Shown: positions 7,541 to 16,043, numbered from the stretch's first letter. The stretch is 28,924 nt of DNA from Ruminococcaceae bacterium FB2012 (GCA_900104495.1 FMXS01000025.1:1-28924), one strand, 5' to 3'. Notes: a model not told the origin generated them from the letters alone. Translations and numbers: made by a program.

Positions 7541-10500
7541 ATGAACGGCAGCCAGGAAATATTCAATAAGATAGCCGAAGCTTTGCTGATCGATTATACA
7601 AGCGTTTACTATGTCAATGCGGTCACAAATGAGTATGTGTGGTATTCCGAGGACGAACAATATCACTCGCTTTGCATCGCACAGCAGGGCGCGGATTTCT
7701 TTGCCGACCTTGTCAAGGACGCGGACAGTGTCATCTACGAGGAGGACAAGCATATCTTTATGAGGGATATGACCAAGGAAAACCTTCTCGCGCAGATGGA
7801 AAAGGGCTCGAGGCAGAGCATCGATTACCGCCTGATGATCAACGGCAAGCCCGTGTACCATACCGTGAGGCTCATAAGAGGTCCCCGGGAGGGCGACGAG
7901 TATTTCATTCTCGGAGTTATAAACATCGACGAGGAGGTCCGCCGCAGACAGAAGGAGCAGGAGCTTGAAAAAGAGCGCCGGATCTACAATCAGATAGCCG
8001 ACAGCCTTGCCGAGCATTACGATACCATTTACTATGTGGATATCGAGACCGACGATTACTTCGAGGTCTCGTCCAGCGATGTATACAAGAGCCTTGAAAT
8101 AAAGCCCTCCGGCGGAGATTTCTTCGGAGAGAGTGCAAGGAACCTCAAAAGGGTCATATACCCCGAGGATGCGGAGCGCACTTTGCCGCTGTTCACCAAG
8201 CAGGGCATTATCGAAAATCTGAAAAAGAGCAAGACCTTCACGCTGACATACAGGCTCATGGTGCAGGGAAATGTGATGAACGTGCGCTGTTCGCAGATCT
8301 GGGCCAACGACAGAAAGCACCTTATTCTTTGTATCGAGAACATCAACAACGAAGTCAGCACACAGCAGGAGCTGAAGGAAAGCAAGCGCAAGAGCATGAC
8401 CTACGGGCAGATAGCCGAGAGCCTTGCTTCTCATTACGACGTTATCTACTACATAGATTCCTCCAACGACAGCTATACAGGGTTTACCATAAACTCCATT
8501 TTCGGAAGCTTATATATAAAGGAAGAGGGCGGAGATTTCTTCGCTGAGGCCTGGAAAAACAGCGAGCAGATAATCTACGCCGAGGATAAGGACAGGATTC
8601 AGAACATCCTCGGCAAGGACTATCTTATCTCCGCGCTGGAGGATAAAAAGCAGTTCGTCTGTGACTACCGCATGGTGCTTGACGGCAAAATGACCTACAA
8701 CCGAATGACCATAATGTGGGCCAGCGACAGAGTACACTTCATCATAGGCGTGCAGAATATCGACGAGGAGATAAAGAAGGAAAAGGAGCAGGTAACGGCT
8801 CTGAACCGCGCCAACGAGCTGGCAAGGCGGGACGACCTCACAGGCATCCGCAACAAGACCGCTTATCACGAGCTGGAGGAACAGGTGCAGGAAAGTATCG
8901 ACGAAGGTGCGGAGAATCTGGACTTCGCTATTGTTGTCTGTGACATCAACGGGCTGAAGCACGTCAACGATACCCAGGGCCACAAGGCCGGCGATGAGTA
9001 TATCCGTTCTGCCTGCAAGATAATATGCAACATTTTCACTCACAGCCCCGTTTTCAGGATCGGCGGCGATGAGTTCGTGGTGTTCATTGAGAAAGACAGC
9101 TATAACGACAGGCACTCTCTGCTCGAAAGACTGCATTCACAGGTCATGGAGAATCTGAAAAAGAAGTCCGGGCCCGTGATCGCGGCGGGCATGGCCTATT
9201 TCGAGCGCAGTTCAGACAGAAAAGTCAGCGATGTTTTCGACCGCGCTGACACCAAGATGTACGAGAACAAAAGCCGTCTGAAGGAGCTTTCCTCGCTGAA
9301 TGTCAGCGAGATCTCCGACACCGGAGACGTGCTGATGCCTATCCCGAAGGAAAGGAGCATCATCCTCGACAGGCTGTTTGAGGCGCTTTCGGTCATCTCC
9401 GACAGTATGTTCATTTTCATCTGCGATCTGAAACACGATTATTCGCGCTGGTCGAAGATCGGCGTGGAGTATTTCGGTATGCCTTCGGAGTATATGTACC
9501 GCGCCGGAGATATCTGGGTGGAAAAGATCCATCCTGACGACAGGGCCACATACCAGCAGAGCATGAACGCGCTGTTTGCCGGTGAGGCTCTTTCCCACAA
9601 TATGCAGTACCGGGCACAGAGGCCCGACGGCGAATACGATGTCTGCACCTGCCGGGGCATAGTCCTCCGGGACACCGATGGAACGCCCGATTATTTCTGC
9701 GGATCCATAATGAACCACAATATCCACAGCCACGTTGACCGTCTCACGGGGCTCCGAAATCAGTACGGCTTCTTTGAGGATGTTCAGTGGGCCCTTGACA
9801 GGAAAAAGCCGGGACGCATCGTGCTTATCGGCATAAGCAGATTCTCGGAGATCAACGAGATCTACGGCTACGATTTCGGCAACAGCGTCCTCCAGGCGGT
9901 GGGCAGGTATCTGTTTGAGAGTGCGGGCAATACCGGCATGGTATACAGGCTCGACGGCACCAAGTTCGCTATCATGACCAAGATCCCCGCCGAGGAGATA
10001 GAGAGAAGATACCATGAGTTCCGCACCGCCTTCCGTGCAGGTACATCCGTTGACGATAAGTATGTTATACTCGATCTGAACGCGGGCTTTATCAACGTGG
10101 ATAATTTCAATGTCGATCACCGGACGGTCTACGCCTGTCTGAATTTCGCCTACGGCGAGTCAAAACAGCGCAGACAGGGCGACATCGTGGAGTTCCGCAA
10201 TGACCTCAACGACGAAAACAAGCACCGCCTTGAAAAGCTCCACGTCATCAGAGCTTCCATAATGAAGAATTACGAGGGCTTCTATCTGCTCTATCAGCCC
10301 GTGGTGGATTCCCAGACCGAAAAGCTGGTGGGAGCCGAGGCTCTGCTTCGCTGGCGCAGCGACGAGTACGGCATAGTCCCGCCGGACCACTTCATCCCTC
10401 TGCTTGAAAAGGATCCCCTGTTCCCGGAGCTGGGCGAGTGGATCATAAGAACGGCTCTTACGGATGCCAAAAAGATCCTTGCCGACGAGCCCGATTTTAT

Positions 10501-11005
10501 GATAAACGTGAATCTTTCCTACACCCAGCTTGAAAAGACCGATTTCACGGATATGGTGGGAAGGATCCTGGACGAAACAGGCTATCCGCCGGAGCATCTC
10601 TGCTTTGAGATCACCGAGCGATGCAGGCTCCTTGACATCGAACTGCTGAAAAACATAGCCGTCAAGCTCCGCAGCAGGGGAGTAAAGATCGCCCTTGACG
10701 ACTTCGGCACGGGCTTCTCGTCCATAAGCATAGTAAAGAATCTGCCCCTCAACTATATCAAGATCGACCGCAGTTTCGTCCGCCGCATAGAAGAGGACGA
10801 CAAGGACCGCAAGCTGATAAAGTCCTTTGCGGTGGTGGCCTCCACCTTCGGCGCGGAGGTCTGCGTGGAGGGTATCGAGACCGAGGGAATGAAGGCTATC
10901 CTTCAGAAATACAGCGTCCACAGCTTCCAGGGCTACTATTACGCAAAACCTCTGTCATTCGAGGAATTCCTCACCTGGAAGGAAGACCACAGACCGAAAA
11001 AATAA
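7541..11005 (+). CDS. PAS-GGDEF-PAS-GGDEF-EAL cyclic-di-GMP enzyme (1154 aa)
   Basis: A cytoplasmic protein with three tandem homologous PAS-like units of about 140 residues (1-425). Each starts like KIAEALLIDYTSVYYV / QIADSLAEHYDTIYYV / QIAESLASHYDVIYYI and ends in a D(E)E-rich helix. Then comes a GGDEF domain with intact RIGGDEF near 508, a fourth PAS (about 625-735, RPDGEYDVCTCRG), a second GGDEF fold whose signature has decayed to LDGTKF near 804, and a complete EAL domain (about 905-1150). The EAL domain has GAEALLRW, NVNLSYTQLE, EITERC, ALDDFGTGFSS, YIKIDRSFV, EGIETE and QGYYYAKPL, so all metal and substrate residues look present. It should make and degrade c-di-GMP, with the second GGDEF perhaps a GTP sensor. 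No transmembrane segment. I chose the ATG at 7541 for its ribosome site (GGAGG) over the longer frame from 7502. Confidence 0.93.
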   Translation: MNGSQEIFNKIAEALLIDYTSVYYVNAVTNEYVWYSEDEQYHSLCIAQQGADFFADLVKDADSVIYEEDKHIFMRDMTKENLLAQMEKGSRQSIDYRLMINGKPVYHTVRLIRGPREGDEYFILGVINIDEEVRRRQKEQELEKERRIYNQIADSLAEHYDTIYYVDIETDDYFEVSSSDVYKSLEIKPSGGDFFGESARNLKRVIYPEDAERTLPLFTKQGIIENLKKSKTFTLTYRLMVQGNVMNVRCSQIWANDRKHLILCIENINNEVSTQQELKESKRKSMTYGQIAESLASHYDVIYYIDSSNDSYTGFTINSIFGSLYIKEEGGDFFAEAWKNSEQIIYAEDKDRIQNILGKDYLISALEDKKQFVCDYRMVLDGKMTYNRMTIMWASDRVHFIIGVQNIDEEIKKEKEQVTALNRANELARRDDLTGIRNKTAYHELEEQVQESIDEGAENLDFAIVVCDINGLKHVNDTQGHKAGDEYIRSACKIICNIFTHSPVFRIGGDEFVVFIEKDSYNDRHSLLERLHSQVMENLKKKSGPVIAAGMAYFERSSDRKVSDVFDRADTKMYENKSRLKELSSLNVSEISDTGDVLMPIPKERSIILDRLFEALSVISDSMFIFICDLKHDYSRWSKIGVEYFGMPSEYMYRAGDIWVEKIHPDDRATYQQSMNALFAGEALSHNMQYRAQRPDGEYDVCTCRGIVLRDTDGTPDYFCGSIMNHNIHSHVDRLTGLRNQYGFFEDVQWALDRKKPGRIVLIGISRFSEINEIYGYDFGNSVLQAVGRYLFESAGNTGMVYRLDGTKFAIMTKIPAEEIERRYHEFRTAFRAGTSVDDKYVILDLNAGFINVDNFNVDHRTVYACLNFAYGESKQRRQGDIVEFRNDLNDENKHRLEKLHVIRASIMKNYEGFYLLYQPVVDSQTEKLVGAEALLRWRSDEYGIVPPDHFIPLLEKDPLFPELGEWIIRTALTDAKKILADEPDFMINVNLSYTQLEKTDFTDMVGRILDETGYPPEHLCFEITERCRLLDIELLKNIAVKLRSRGVKIALDDFGTGFSSISIVKNLPLNYIKIDRSFVRRIEEDDKDRKLIKSFAVVASTFGAEVCVEGIETEGMKAILQKYSVHSFQGYYYAKPLSFEEFLTWKEDHRPKK

Positions 11006-11020
11006 CCGGCGGACCATCGG

Positions 11021-11058
11021 CGGCACTTCTGCTCGATCTCGGCAGGAGTGCCGTTTTT
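11021..11058 (+). terminator. Terminator of the c-di-GMP enzyme gene
   Basis: CGGCACT pairs with AGTGCCG, with an inner CTGC-containing loop, followed by five T, 16 bp after the stop codon. Confidence 0.75.
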
Positions 11059-11064
11059 GCGCAC

Positions 11065-11109
11065 AAAAAAGCGGCGGATACAAAGCAGAAAATGCCCTGT
11101 ACCGCCGCT
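11065..11109 (-). terminator. Terminator of the 142-aa protein gene
   Basis: On the minus strand GCGGCGG and CCGCCGC pair and are followed by six T. The same stem read on the plus strand is followed by TGCGGTTTTT, so it may act in both directions. Confidence 0.7.
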
Positions 11110-11140
11110 GCGGTTTTTATGTGTGAAGGTAAGATACGGT

Positions 11141-11569
11141 TTATGCTCTTACAAGTCTGTAAACCATGATCTCAATTGCGCCGTCCGCTTCGCGGAGTTC
11201 GACCCACGGCGAGATCTTTTCGCCCATGACTTCGCCCTTAGCGCCGGTGTCGTACAGAAGTTTGCCGTCTTCTTCCTTCCAGGCCTTTTCCTCGACTACC
11301 ATTTTGCCGTCGTCGGCCATTTTCAGCTCGCCGGAGGCCAGGGCTTCGTCGATCTGTTCCTGTGTAACGCCCGCCGGGATCGGGATGCACCACTGGACCT
11401 TGCCGTCTGCGGTGAATACAATGTCCGCACGGAGCATCTGCTTCTCATCCTCGTCAACGCTCTCGTCCGCGAGAACGTCCGCAGCCTTCTGCCAGGTCTT
11501 CTTGGGGCCGGCGTCGGTAAATGAATACTTCTGTACCTCGTCGATCTTCCACTTGCCGATAATTTCCAT
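11141..11569 (-). CDS. 142-aa small cytoplasmic protein, possibly lipocalin-like
   Basis: It starts MEIIGKWKIDEVQKYSF and continues with short strands separated by charged turns (ADIVFTADGKVQWCIPI, DGKMVVEEKAWKEEDGKLLYDT, IEIMVYRLVRA). A GKW start followed by alternating strands is reminiscent of lipocalin-like or META/DUF4488-type barrels, but this is only shape. No signal peptide. I chose the ATG at 11569 because AAAGGAG lies 11 nt before it; the frame to 11602 has no ribosome site. It is a single gene with its own promoter (-10 at 11623-11628) and terminator. Confidence 0.8.
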   Translation of the reverse strand: MEIIGKWKIDEVQKYSFTDAGPKKTWQKAADVLADESVDEDEKQMLRADIVFTADGKVQWCIPIPAGVTQEQIDEALASGELKMADDGKMVVEEKAWKEEDGKLLYDTGAKGEVMGEKISPWVELREADGAIEIMVYRLVRA

Positions 11570-11622
11570 TACTATGCACTCCTTTTCCGTTTCTTCGGGC
11601 ATACCGAAGCTATTGTGACTAC

Positions 11623-11651
11623 ATTATAACACATTGTGACGGGAAATGCAA
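11623..11651 (-). promoter_or_regulatory. Sigma-A promoter of the 142-aa protein gene
   Basis: Minus strand TTGCAT (11651-11646), 17 bp, TATAAT (11628-11623). Confidence 0.75.
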
Positions 11652-11677
11652 TAGTTTGTTAAAAATTTTGTGATATT

Positions 11678-12175
11678 TTACAGCTTTTCCTTGATGCTGT
11701 CGAGGGCCGCCTTTTCCAGCCGGGACACCTGGGCCTGTGAGATGCCGATGCTTTTGGCAACTTCGGTCTGGGTCTTGCCGCGGAAATACCGCAGATAGAG
11801 GATGTTCCGCTCCCGCTCTTTCAAGGCGGAGATAGCGTCCTTGATGCTGATCTCGTCCAGCCAGTCGGAGGCGTCGGCGCCGTCTCCAAGCTGATCCAGA
11901 AGATAGAGAGTGTCCCCCGCGTCGGAGTATACGGGCTCGTAGATCGAGACCGGGTCGGCCGCCGATTCCAGCGCCGCGATCACATCGCCGCGGTCGGCGC
12001 CGATGTGTTTGGCGATCATATCAACGGTGGGCTCCCGCTCGGAGCCGGCGGTGAGCTCCTCCCTGGCCTGCATTGCCCGATAGGCGGTGTCCCGCATGGA
12101 CCTGCTCACCCGCAGCGACTTGTAATCCCGCAGGAACCTCCGCACCTCGCCGGCTATCATCGGCACGGCGTACAG
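11678..12175 (-). pseudogene. sigG: C-terminal fragment of sporulation sigma factor G
   Basis: The reading frame matches the forespore sigma factor SigG from its conserved YAVPM segment to the end. It has VPMIAGEVRRFLRD, RVSRSMRDTAYRAMQAREEL (SigG has RVSRSLRDIAYKALQVRERL), DPVSIYEPVYSDAGD (SigG: DPVSLFEPIYNDGGD) and the region 4.2 helix-turn-helix TQTEVAKSIGISQAQVSRLEKAA. About 105 residues (regions 1.2 to 2.3, with core-binding surface) are absent, and homology stops abruptly near 12,175. The frame can only start at an internal GTG without a ribosome site, so it is a fragment as it stands. Just beyond the break, on the other strand, accessory genes begin. This is what a skin-type element inserted in a sporulation sigma gene would look like, but the other half is not in the window. 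Confidence 0.85.
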
Positions 12176-12207
12176 TGGTCGAAACCGCGTATTTACGGAG
12201 GTTTACG

Positions 12208-13095
12208 ATGAAAATGACAGCAAAGCAGGCACTCGGGCTGGCAATATCCGCCCTCAAAGCACAGCCCGGAACGGAACAGACCCGGGCGGCGATACACCGT
12301 CTTGAGCAGCTGAAAGAGAGCAGCCTTGTGACCCATTGGACAAAAGAACTCGTCACCGAAAGGCTTGACAAGTGGCGGGACAGTCACGGCAGGAATCCCA
12401 CCGTCACCGATCTGGCGGAGCCGGGTATGCCGAAGTCCTCGCAGATAAAGCGGCTTTTTGATATGAAGGCCACGGCATTCCTGAACATCTATTATCCTGC
12501 GGACAAACCGAAACAGCCCCGCAGCAAATACACCGAGAAAAGCCGCGAGGAATACATAGCGGAGTTCAAAAACGAGTACGGGAGGATAAAGCCTCGCTCG
12601 TGCAAGGAGTACAATGTAAAAAGGTGCAATGATTCTCCGACATGGATGACCGTGGCAAGGTATCTCGGAGCTGCGACGTGGAAGGAGCTTCTGGAGCTGA
12701 CGGCTGTTGATACCGAACATCTCCGCCGCCGCGAGGGACCAAAAGCTCTGACCGTCACTCACAGCGGCTGCGGGTTCGACAAGCTGCTGGAACTGTTGGC
12801 AGCCCGGCCTGAAATAAAAGCTATCGCTCCCGACCCGATCATAGATATGCCGAACACCTCAAAGCTGACTCTCCCTGAACGGAAACCGATGCTGACATAC
12901 AAGCAGCTGATAGAGTATATCAGGCAGGAATCAGGAGTAAGTGTTTCCTCTGTTCAGATAGCTTTTGTCAAACGGAAATACGGTCTCCCGGTGCGGAAGC
13001 GCCGAAGCGGGAAAGCCCTCGATAAGGTAAGCTGTCCGCCGGAAAAGGAGCAAGCGATAACGAAGGCGTTCAGGCGGCTTGGATTGCTGGACTAA
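12208..13095 (+). CDS. 295-aa protein with homing-endonuclease-associated repeats
   Basis: Two units resemble the HNH-associated repeat (PF18780-like DNA-binding helices). The first is ERLDKWRDSHGRNPTVTDLA...PKSSQIKRLFDMKATAFLNIYY (about 52-95). The second is YIAEFKNEYGRIKPRSCKEY...SPTWMTVARYLGAATWKELL (about 112-165). A basic C-terminal part (about 230-275) has another helix-turn-helix look (TYKQLIEYIRQESGVSVSSVQIAFVKRKYGLPVRKRRSG). No HNH or LAGLIDADG catalytic motif is visible, so it is more likely a DNA-binding protein of a mobile element than an active nuclease. The ATG at 12208 has GGAGG 8 nt upstream; the longer frame from 12073 overlaps the sigma-G fragment and has no ribosome site. 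It begins 33 bp from the sigma-G break, divergently. Confidence 0.75.
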   Translation: MKMTAKQALGLAISALKAQPGTEQTRAAIHRLEQLKESSLVTHWTKELVTERLDKWRDSHGRNPTVTDLAEPGMPKSSQIKRLFDMKATAFLNIYYPADKPKQPRSKYTEKSREEYIAEFKNEYGRIKPRSCKEYNVKRCNDSPTWMTVARYLGAATWKELLELTAVDTEHLRRREGPKALTVTHSGCGFDKLLELLAARPEIKAIAPDPIIDMPNTSKLTLPERKPMLTYKQLIEYIRQESGVSVSSVQIAFVKRKYGLPVRKRRSGKALDKVSCPPEKEQAITKAFRRLGLLD

Positions 13096-13164
13096 AAAGA
13101 GTTGAAAAACGTTGATAAAATCGAACTTCATGGACACTGCCCCTAAAAAGCAAATGTCTTGGCC

Positions 13165-13200
13165 TTGTTTTTTAAGTACGAGACCTTTGTTTTTTAAGTA
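13165..13200. repeat. Two exact 14-bp direct repeats 22 bp apart
   Basis: TTGTTTTTTAAGTA occurs at 13165-13178 and again at 13187-13200, with a weaker relative (GTGTTTTTTAAAGA) at about 13233-13247. The 22-bp phase is two helical turns, as in operator or iteron arrays. It sits in the gene-free stretch 13096-13348, ahead of the Fic gene promoter. The rest of that stretch is AT-rich and shows nothing else I can name. Confidence 0.6.
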
Positions 13201-13348
13201 TAGTAAGGCGTGAAAAACAAGGGTGCAGAGATGTGTTTTTTAAAGATCCCTGTTTTGATATATATATAAAGAGAAACAAACGTTAGTATATCAATCTATG
13301 TATGGTTAATTAGGAGCGATCTGTGCGGGGCAAAACAGAGCAGAAGTG

Positions 13349-13377
13349 TTGAAAAATGTGCGGGGTTGTGGTATAAT
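13349..13377 (+). promoter_or_regulatory. Sigma-A promoter of the Bro-N/Fic gene
   Basis: TTGAAA (13349-13354), 17 bp, TATAAT (13372-13377), about 80 bp ahead of the start codon. Confidence 0.8.
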
Positions 13378-13456
13378 ATTAGTGAACGGTAAAGTTTTTC
13401 AGGGCTATGCTGTCAAGCGTTATAAAAGTAATTGTTTAAAACATTGTGAGGTTCGT

Positions 13457-14311
13457 ATGCAAAAGACATCCATTCGTTTTTTTGAAGATATACCTGTAAG
13501 AGCTGTTTGGGACGATAAAAGCTCCAAATGGTGGTTCTGTGCTATGGATATAGCGGAGGCACTGACCAAGACTAAAAATTCCCGTGTGTATTGGGCAACA
13601 ATTAAAAGAAGAAATCCTCAGTTGATTGCAATTTGCAAACAACTGAAATTAAAGGCAAAGGACGGAAAATCTTACAACACCGATGTAGTCGATGAAGCGG
13701 GTTTGAATACTGTCATCGCAATTATACCTAGCAAGAAAGCTGAGGTCTTCGCCAAATGGATGAAGGATATGGAGACCTCTCTTGACGAAAAGAGCAAGCA
13801 GAAAGCATACGAGCTTTTTGAAAGCGGATTTATCGACAACATCGAGGTCGGCACTGTCAAAGGTTTGCAGCAGATACACGCATATATCTTCGGCGGACTT
13901 TACGATTTCGCGGGACAAATACGAACAGTCAACATCTCCAAGGACGGCTTTGCCTTTGCAAATGTGCAGTTCCTCCACGAAACACTTGAAAGCATTGAAA
14001 AGATGCCGGAGGACACATTCGAGGACATCGTCAGAAAATACGTTGAGATGAACGTTGCACATCCTTTCCAAGAGGGCAACGGACGCAGCACCCGGATATG
14101 GCTCGACCTGATGCTGAAACGGGATCTGAAGAAGTGCATTGACTGGAGCAAAATAGATAAAAGAGATTATCTTTCCGCGATGCAAAAAAGCGTAACAGAC
14201 TCCCAAATGATTTACAGGCTTTTGGAAAGCGCACTGACGGATGACATCAACAACAGAGAGGTAATTATAAAAGGGATAGATTACTCCTACTATTATGAAT
14301 CGGAAGAATAA
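13457..14311 (+). CDS. Bro-N / Fic domain fusion (putative protein AMPylase)
   Basis: The 284-aa protein begins with a Bro-N-like module typical of phage antirepressors (IRFFEDIPVRAVWDDKSSKWWFCAMDIAEAL ... VVDEAGLNTVIAIIPSKKAEVFAKWM, about 5-105). It continues as a Fic domain (about 110-270) with GGLYDFAGQIR and the complete active-site motif HPFQEGNGRSTR (about 202-213), followed by SKIDKRDYLSAM. Fic enzymes transfer AMP from ATP to target proteins and often act as toxins. I find no inhibitory motif of the (S/T)xxxE(G/N) type in the protein and no obvious partner antitoxin gene nearby. The Bro-N part may provide DNA-binding autoregulation. The ATG at 13457 follows GTGAGG; upstream residues of the longer frame cross the promoter. 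Strong terminator downstream. Confidence 0.88.
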   Translation: MQKTSIRFFEDIPVRAVWDDKSSKWWFCAMDIAEALTKTKNSRVYWATIKRRNPQLIAICKQLKLKAKDGKSYNTDVVDEAGLNTVIAIIPSKKAEVFAKWMKDMETSLDEKSKQKAYELFESGFIDNIEVGTVKGLQQIHAYIFGGLYDFAGQIRTVNISKDGFAFANVQFLHETLESIEKMPEDTFEDIVRKYVEMNVAHPFQEGNGRSTRIWLDLMLKRDLKKCIDWSKIDKRDYLSAMQKSVTDSQMIYRLLESALTDDINNREVIIKGIDYSYYYESEE

Positions 14312-14319
14312 GATAAGCT

Positions 14320-14352
14320 AAAGGCTCTCTCACTGTGAGGGAGCCTTTTTTT
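14320..14352 (+). terminator. Terminator of the Bro-N/Fic gene
   Basis: AAGGCTC and GAGCCTT pair, with CTCAC/GTGAG extending the stem, followed by seven T. It lies 8 bp after the stop. Confidence 0.9.
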
Positions 14353-14458
14353 GTCGGGTCAAAAAAGATTTTTTATAACTATGGTCTATAATATAATTGT
14401 AAGGCAAAGTGTTTAAGATTTGGGTTTCAAATCAATAATATTGAAGGAGGTTTCAGAT

Positions 14459-14602
14459 ATGATTTTTAAAATAACATCATACAACCGCAGCGGCATCCTT
14501 ATAAGTGACGATGCCAAGATCCATTCTCCGGCTTTGGAGGAGCTTTTGACTGAAATCAGTCGAAGGCTTTCTCATATAGGGGATATACAAGAAACGGCTT
14601 AG
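14459..14602 (+). CDS. 47-aa small protein upstream of the serine recombinase
   Basis: MIFKITSYNRSGILISDDAKIHSPALEELLTEISRRL... has an excellent ribosome site (AAGGAGG, 7 nt before ATG at 14459), which decides this start over 14420. Residues 3-20 look like strands and the rest like one amphipathic helix. Small frames of this kind often precede large serine recombinases in conjugative or mobilisable elements, which suggests a directionality or regulatory factor. This is inference from position only. A hairpin separates it from the recombinase. Confidence 0.75.
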   Translation: MIFKITSYNRSGILISDDAKIHSPALEELLTEISRRLSHIGDIQETA

Positions 14603-14611
14603 GCCGTCAGC

Positions 14612-14645
14612 ATCAAAGCCGCGCTGAATCAAGTGCGGCTTTGAT
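14612..14645 (+). terminator. Hairpin between small gene and recombinase
   Basis: ATCAAAGCCGC and GCGGCTTTGAT form a perfect 11-bp stem around 12 nt. No run of T follows on the plus strand, so it may be an attenuator or RNA-processing structure that lowers recombinase expression. It lies 26 bp before the recombinase ribosome site. Confidence 0.55.
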
Positions 14646-14675
14646 ATACCATTATAAAGAGAGGAGGTTTAGTGC

Positions 14676-16043
14676 TTGAAAGACAAAAAGACCGCTTTAT
14701 ACATCCGCGTGTCAACAGACGCACAGGCAGAGGAAGGCTATTCAGTTGAGGCACAAACAGAAAAGCTTATAAAATTCTGCGATATACACGACTATAAATA
14801 CCACGAGCTTTATACCGACGGCGGCTGGTCCGGAAGCAATCTGGACAGGCCCGAAATAAAACGGCTGATATCGGATATAGAAACCGGATATATCAGCAGG
14901 GTCATTGTATTTAAACTCGACAGAATTTCAAGGTCGCAGAAAGATATGCTGTTCCTGTTAGAAGATATTTTTATCCCTAACGGCGTTGACTTTATATCTC
15001 TGAACGAGAATTTAGATACATCGACTCCATATGGAAAAGCTATGATAGGTATACTTGCCGCCTTTGCACAGCTTGAAAGAGAGAACATCAGAGAGCGTAC
15101 ACAAATGGGTATGCGGGAACGTATAAAGCAAGGTTTTTGGAGAGGCGGAGGAAATCCGCCTTTCGGGTATGACTATGATCCGCAGAGAAATATCCTTATA
15201 CCTAATGAACACGCTGAGGATGTTCGTAAAATATATGACCTATATCTTCAAGGCTACTCCACAACCCAGCTTGCAAATATGTTTGACGTATCCGGCGATA
15301 AACAGATCACCAATATTCTTGACAGAGTGACCTATCTCGGAAAGATCCCGTATAACGGAGGACTGATAGAAGGCTGTCACGAGGCAATTATTGATGAGGA
15401 GACATTTGAGCGTGTGAAAGCAGAAAGACGTATACGTTCCACTAAAAACGCAGTAACATCCTCTTATCTTCTTACAGGGCTTATATACTGTGGAAAGTGC
15501 GGATCCAAAATGCGTTACCAAAAATGGGGGAAAGATACCGTAAAAATGGTATGCTACTCCCAGCAGCCAAGTAAACCTAATCTTGTAAGAGATATAAACT
15601 GCAAAAACCTTAAATATAACGCCGACGAGATAGAGGCTGCTGTTTTGAATGATCTTTTTCAGAAAACCAAGGATATAAAAGCGGGTAAAGGTCTTCTCGG
15701 TAAGCGGGCATCCGCGTTGGATGAGCTGCGCCGAAAGTATGATGAGCTATCGGTAAAAATAAAACGTCTGTATAACCTTTATGCGTCCTCCGGCGATGAA
15801 CTGCTTCTTGAAACAATAGAAGAAAACAAAGAGGAGCTGAACCGTATATCCGGGCTGATTGAAAACGAGAAAAAAACTAACAGCGTTATTAAGGAGATCA
15901 GCGAAAGGCAGCAGACGATCTCCAATATAGAATCCGCCTGGCCAGCAATGACTTTATCGGAAAAACAACGTGCGCTGCGGATATGCATAAACCGGATAGT
16001 TCTTGACAATGAGAATATCCGTATAGAGTATGCCTTTGACTGA
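14676..16043 (+). CDS. Large serine recombinase
   Basis: The 455-aa protein has the resolvase catalytic domain (about 1-150: YIRVSTDAQAEEGYSVEAQ with the nucleophile Ser near 11, FKLDRISRSQKDM, AAFAQLERENIRERT). A recombinase domain follows (PPFGYDYDP ... IYDLYLQGYSTTQLANMF), then a zinc ribbon (YCGKCGSKM ... VCYSQ ... INC) and a C-terminal coiled coil (DELRRKYDELSVKIKRLYNLY, ENKEELNRISGLIENEKK). This is the family of phage and SpoIVCA-like integrases that excise or insert large elements. It starts with TTG at 14676 behind GAGGAGG; no in-frame ATG fits as well. It is a candidate for moving the element that lies in the sigma-G gene. Confidence 0.93.
   Translation: MKDKKTALYIRVSTDAQAEEGYSVEAQTEKLIKFCDIHDYKYHELYTDGGWSGSNLDRPEIKRLISDIETGYISRVIVFKLDRISRSQKDMLFLLEDIFIPNGVDFISLNENLDTSTPYGKAMIGILAAFAQLERENIRERTQMGMRERIKQGFWRGGGNPPFGYDYDPQRNILIPNEHAEDVRKIYDLYLQGYSTTQLANMFDVSGDKQITNILDRVTYLGKIPYNGGLIEGCHEAIIDEETFERVKAERRIRSTKNAVTSSYLLTGLIYCGKCGSKMRYQKWGKDTVKMVCYSQQPSKPNLVRDINCKNLKYNADEIEAAVLNDLFQKTKDIKAGKGLLGKRASALDELRRKYDELSVKIKRLYNLYASSGDELLLETIEENKEELNRISGLIENEKKTNSVIKEISERQQTISNIESAWPAMTLSEKQRALRICINRIVLDNENIRIEYAFD

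Noticed and set aside
12021..12371. Minus-strand frame that could extend the sigma-G fragment
   Set aside because: Its residues before the break show no sigma region 2 similarity and it is antisense to the well-formed gene at 12208.
13115..13145. Insertion-sequence end (TGGACACTGCCCC-like)
   Set aside because: No matching inverted partner or transposase is found nearby.
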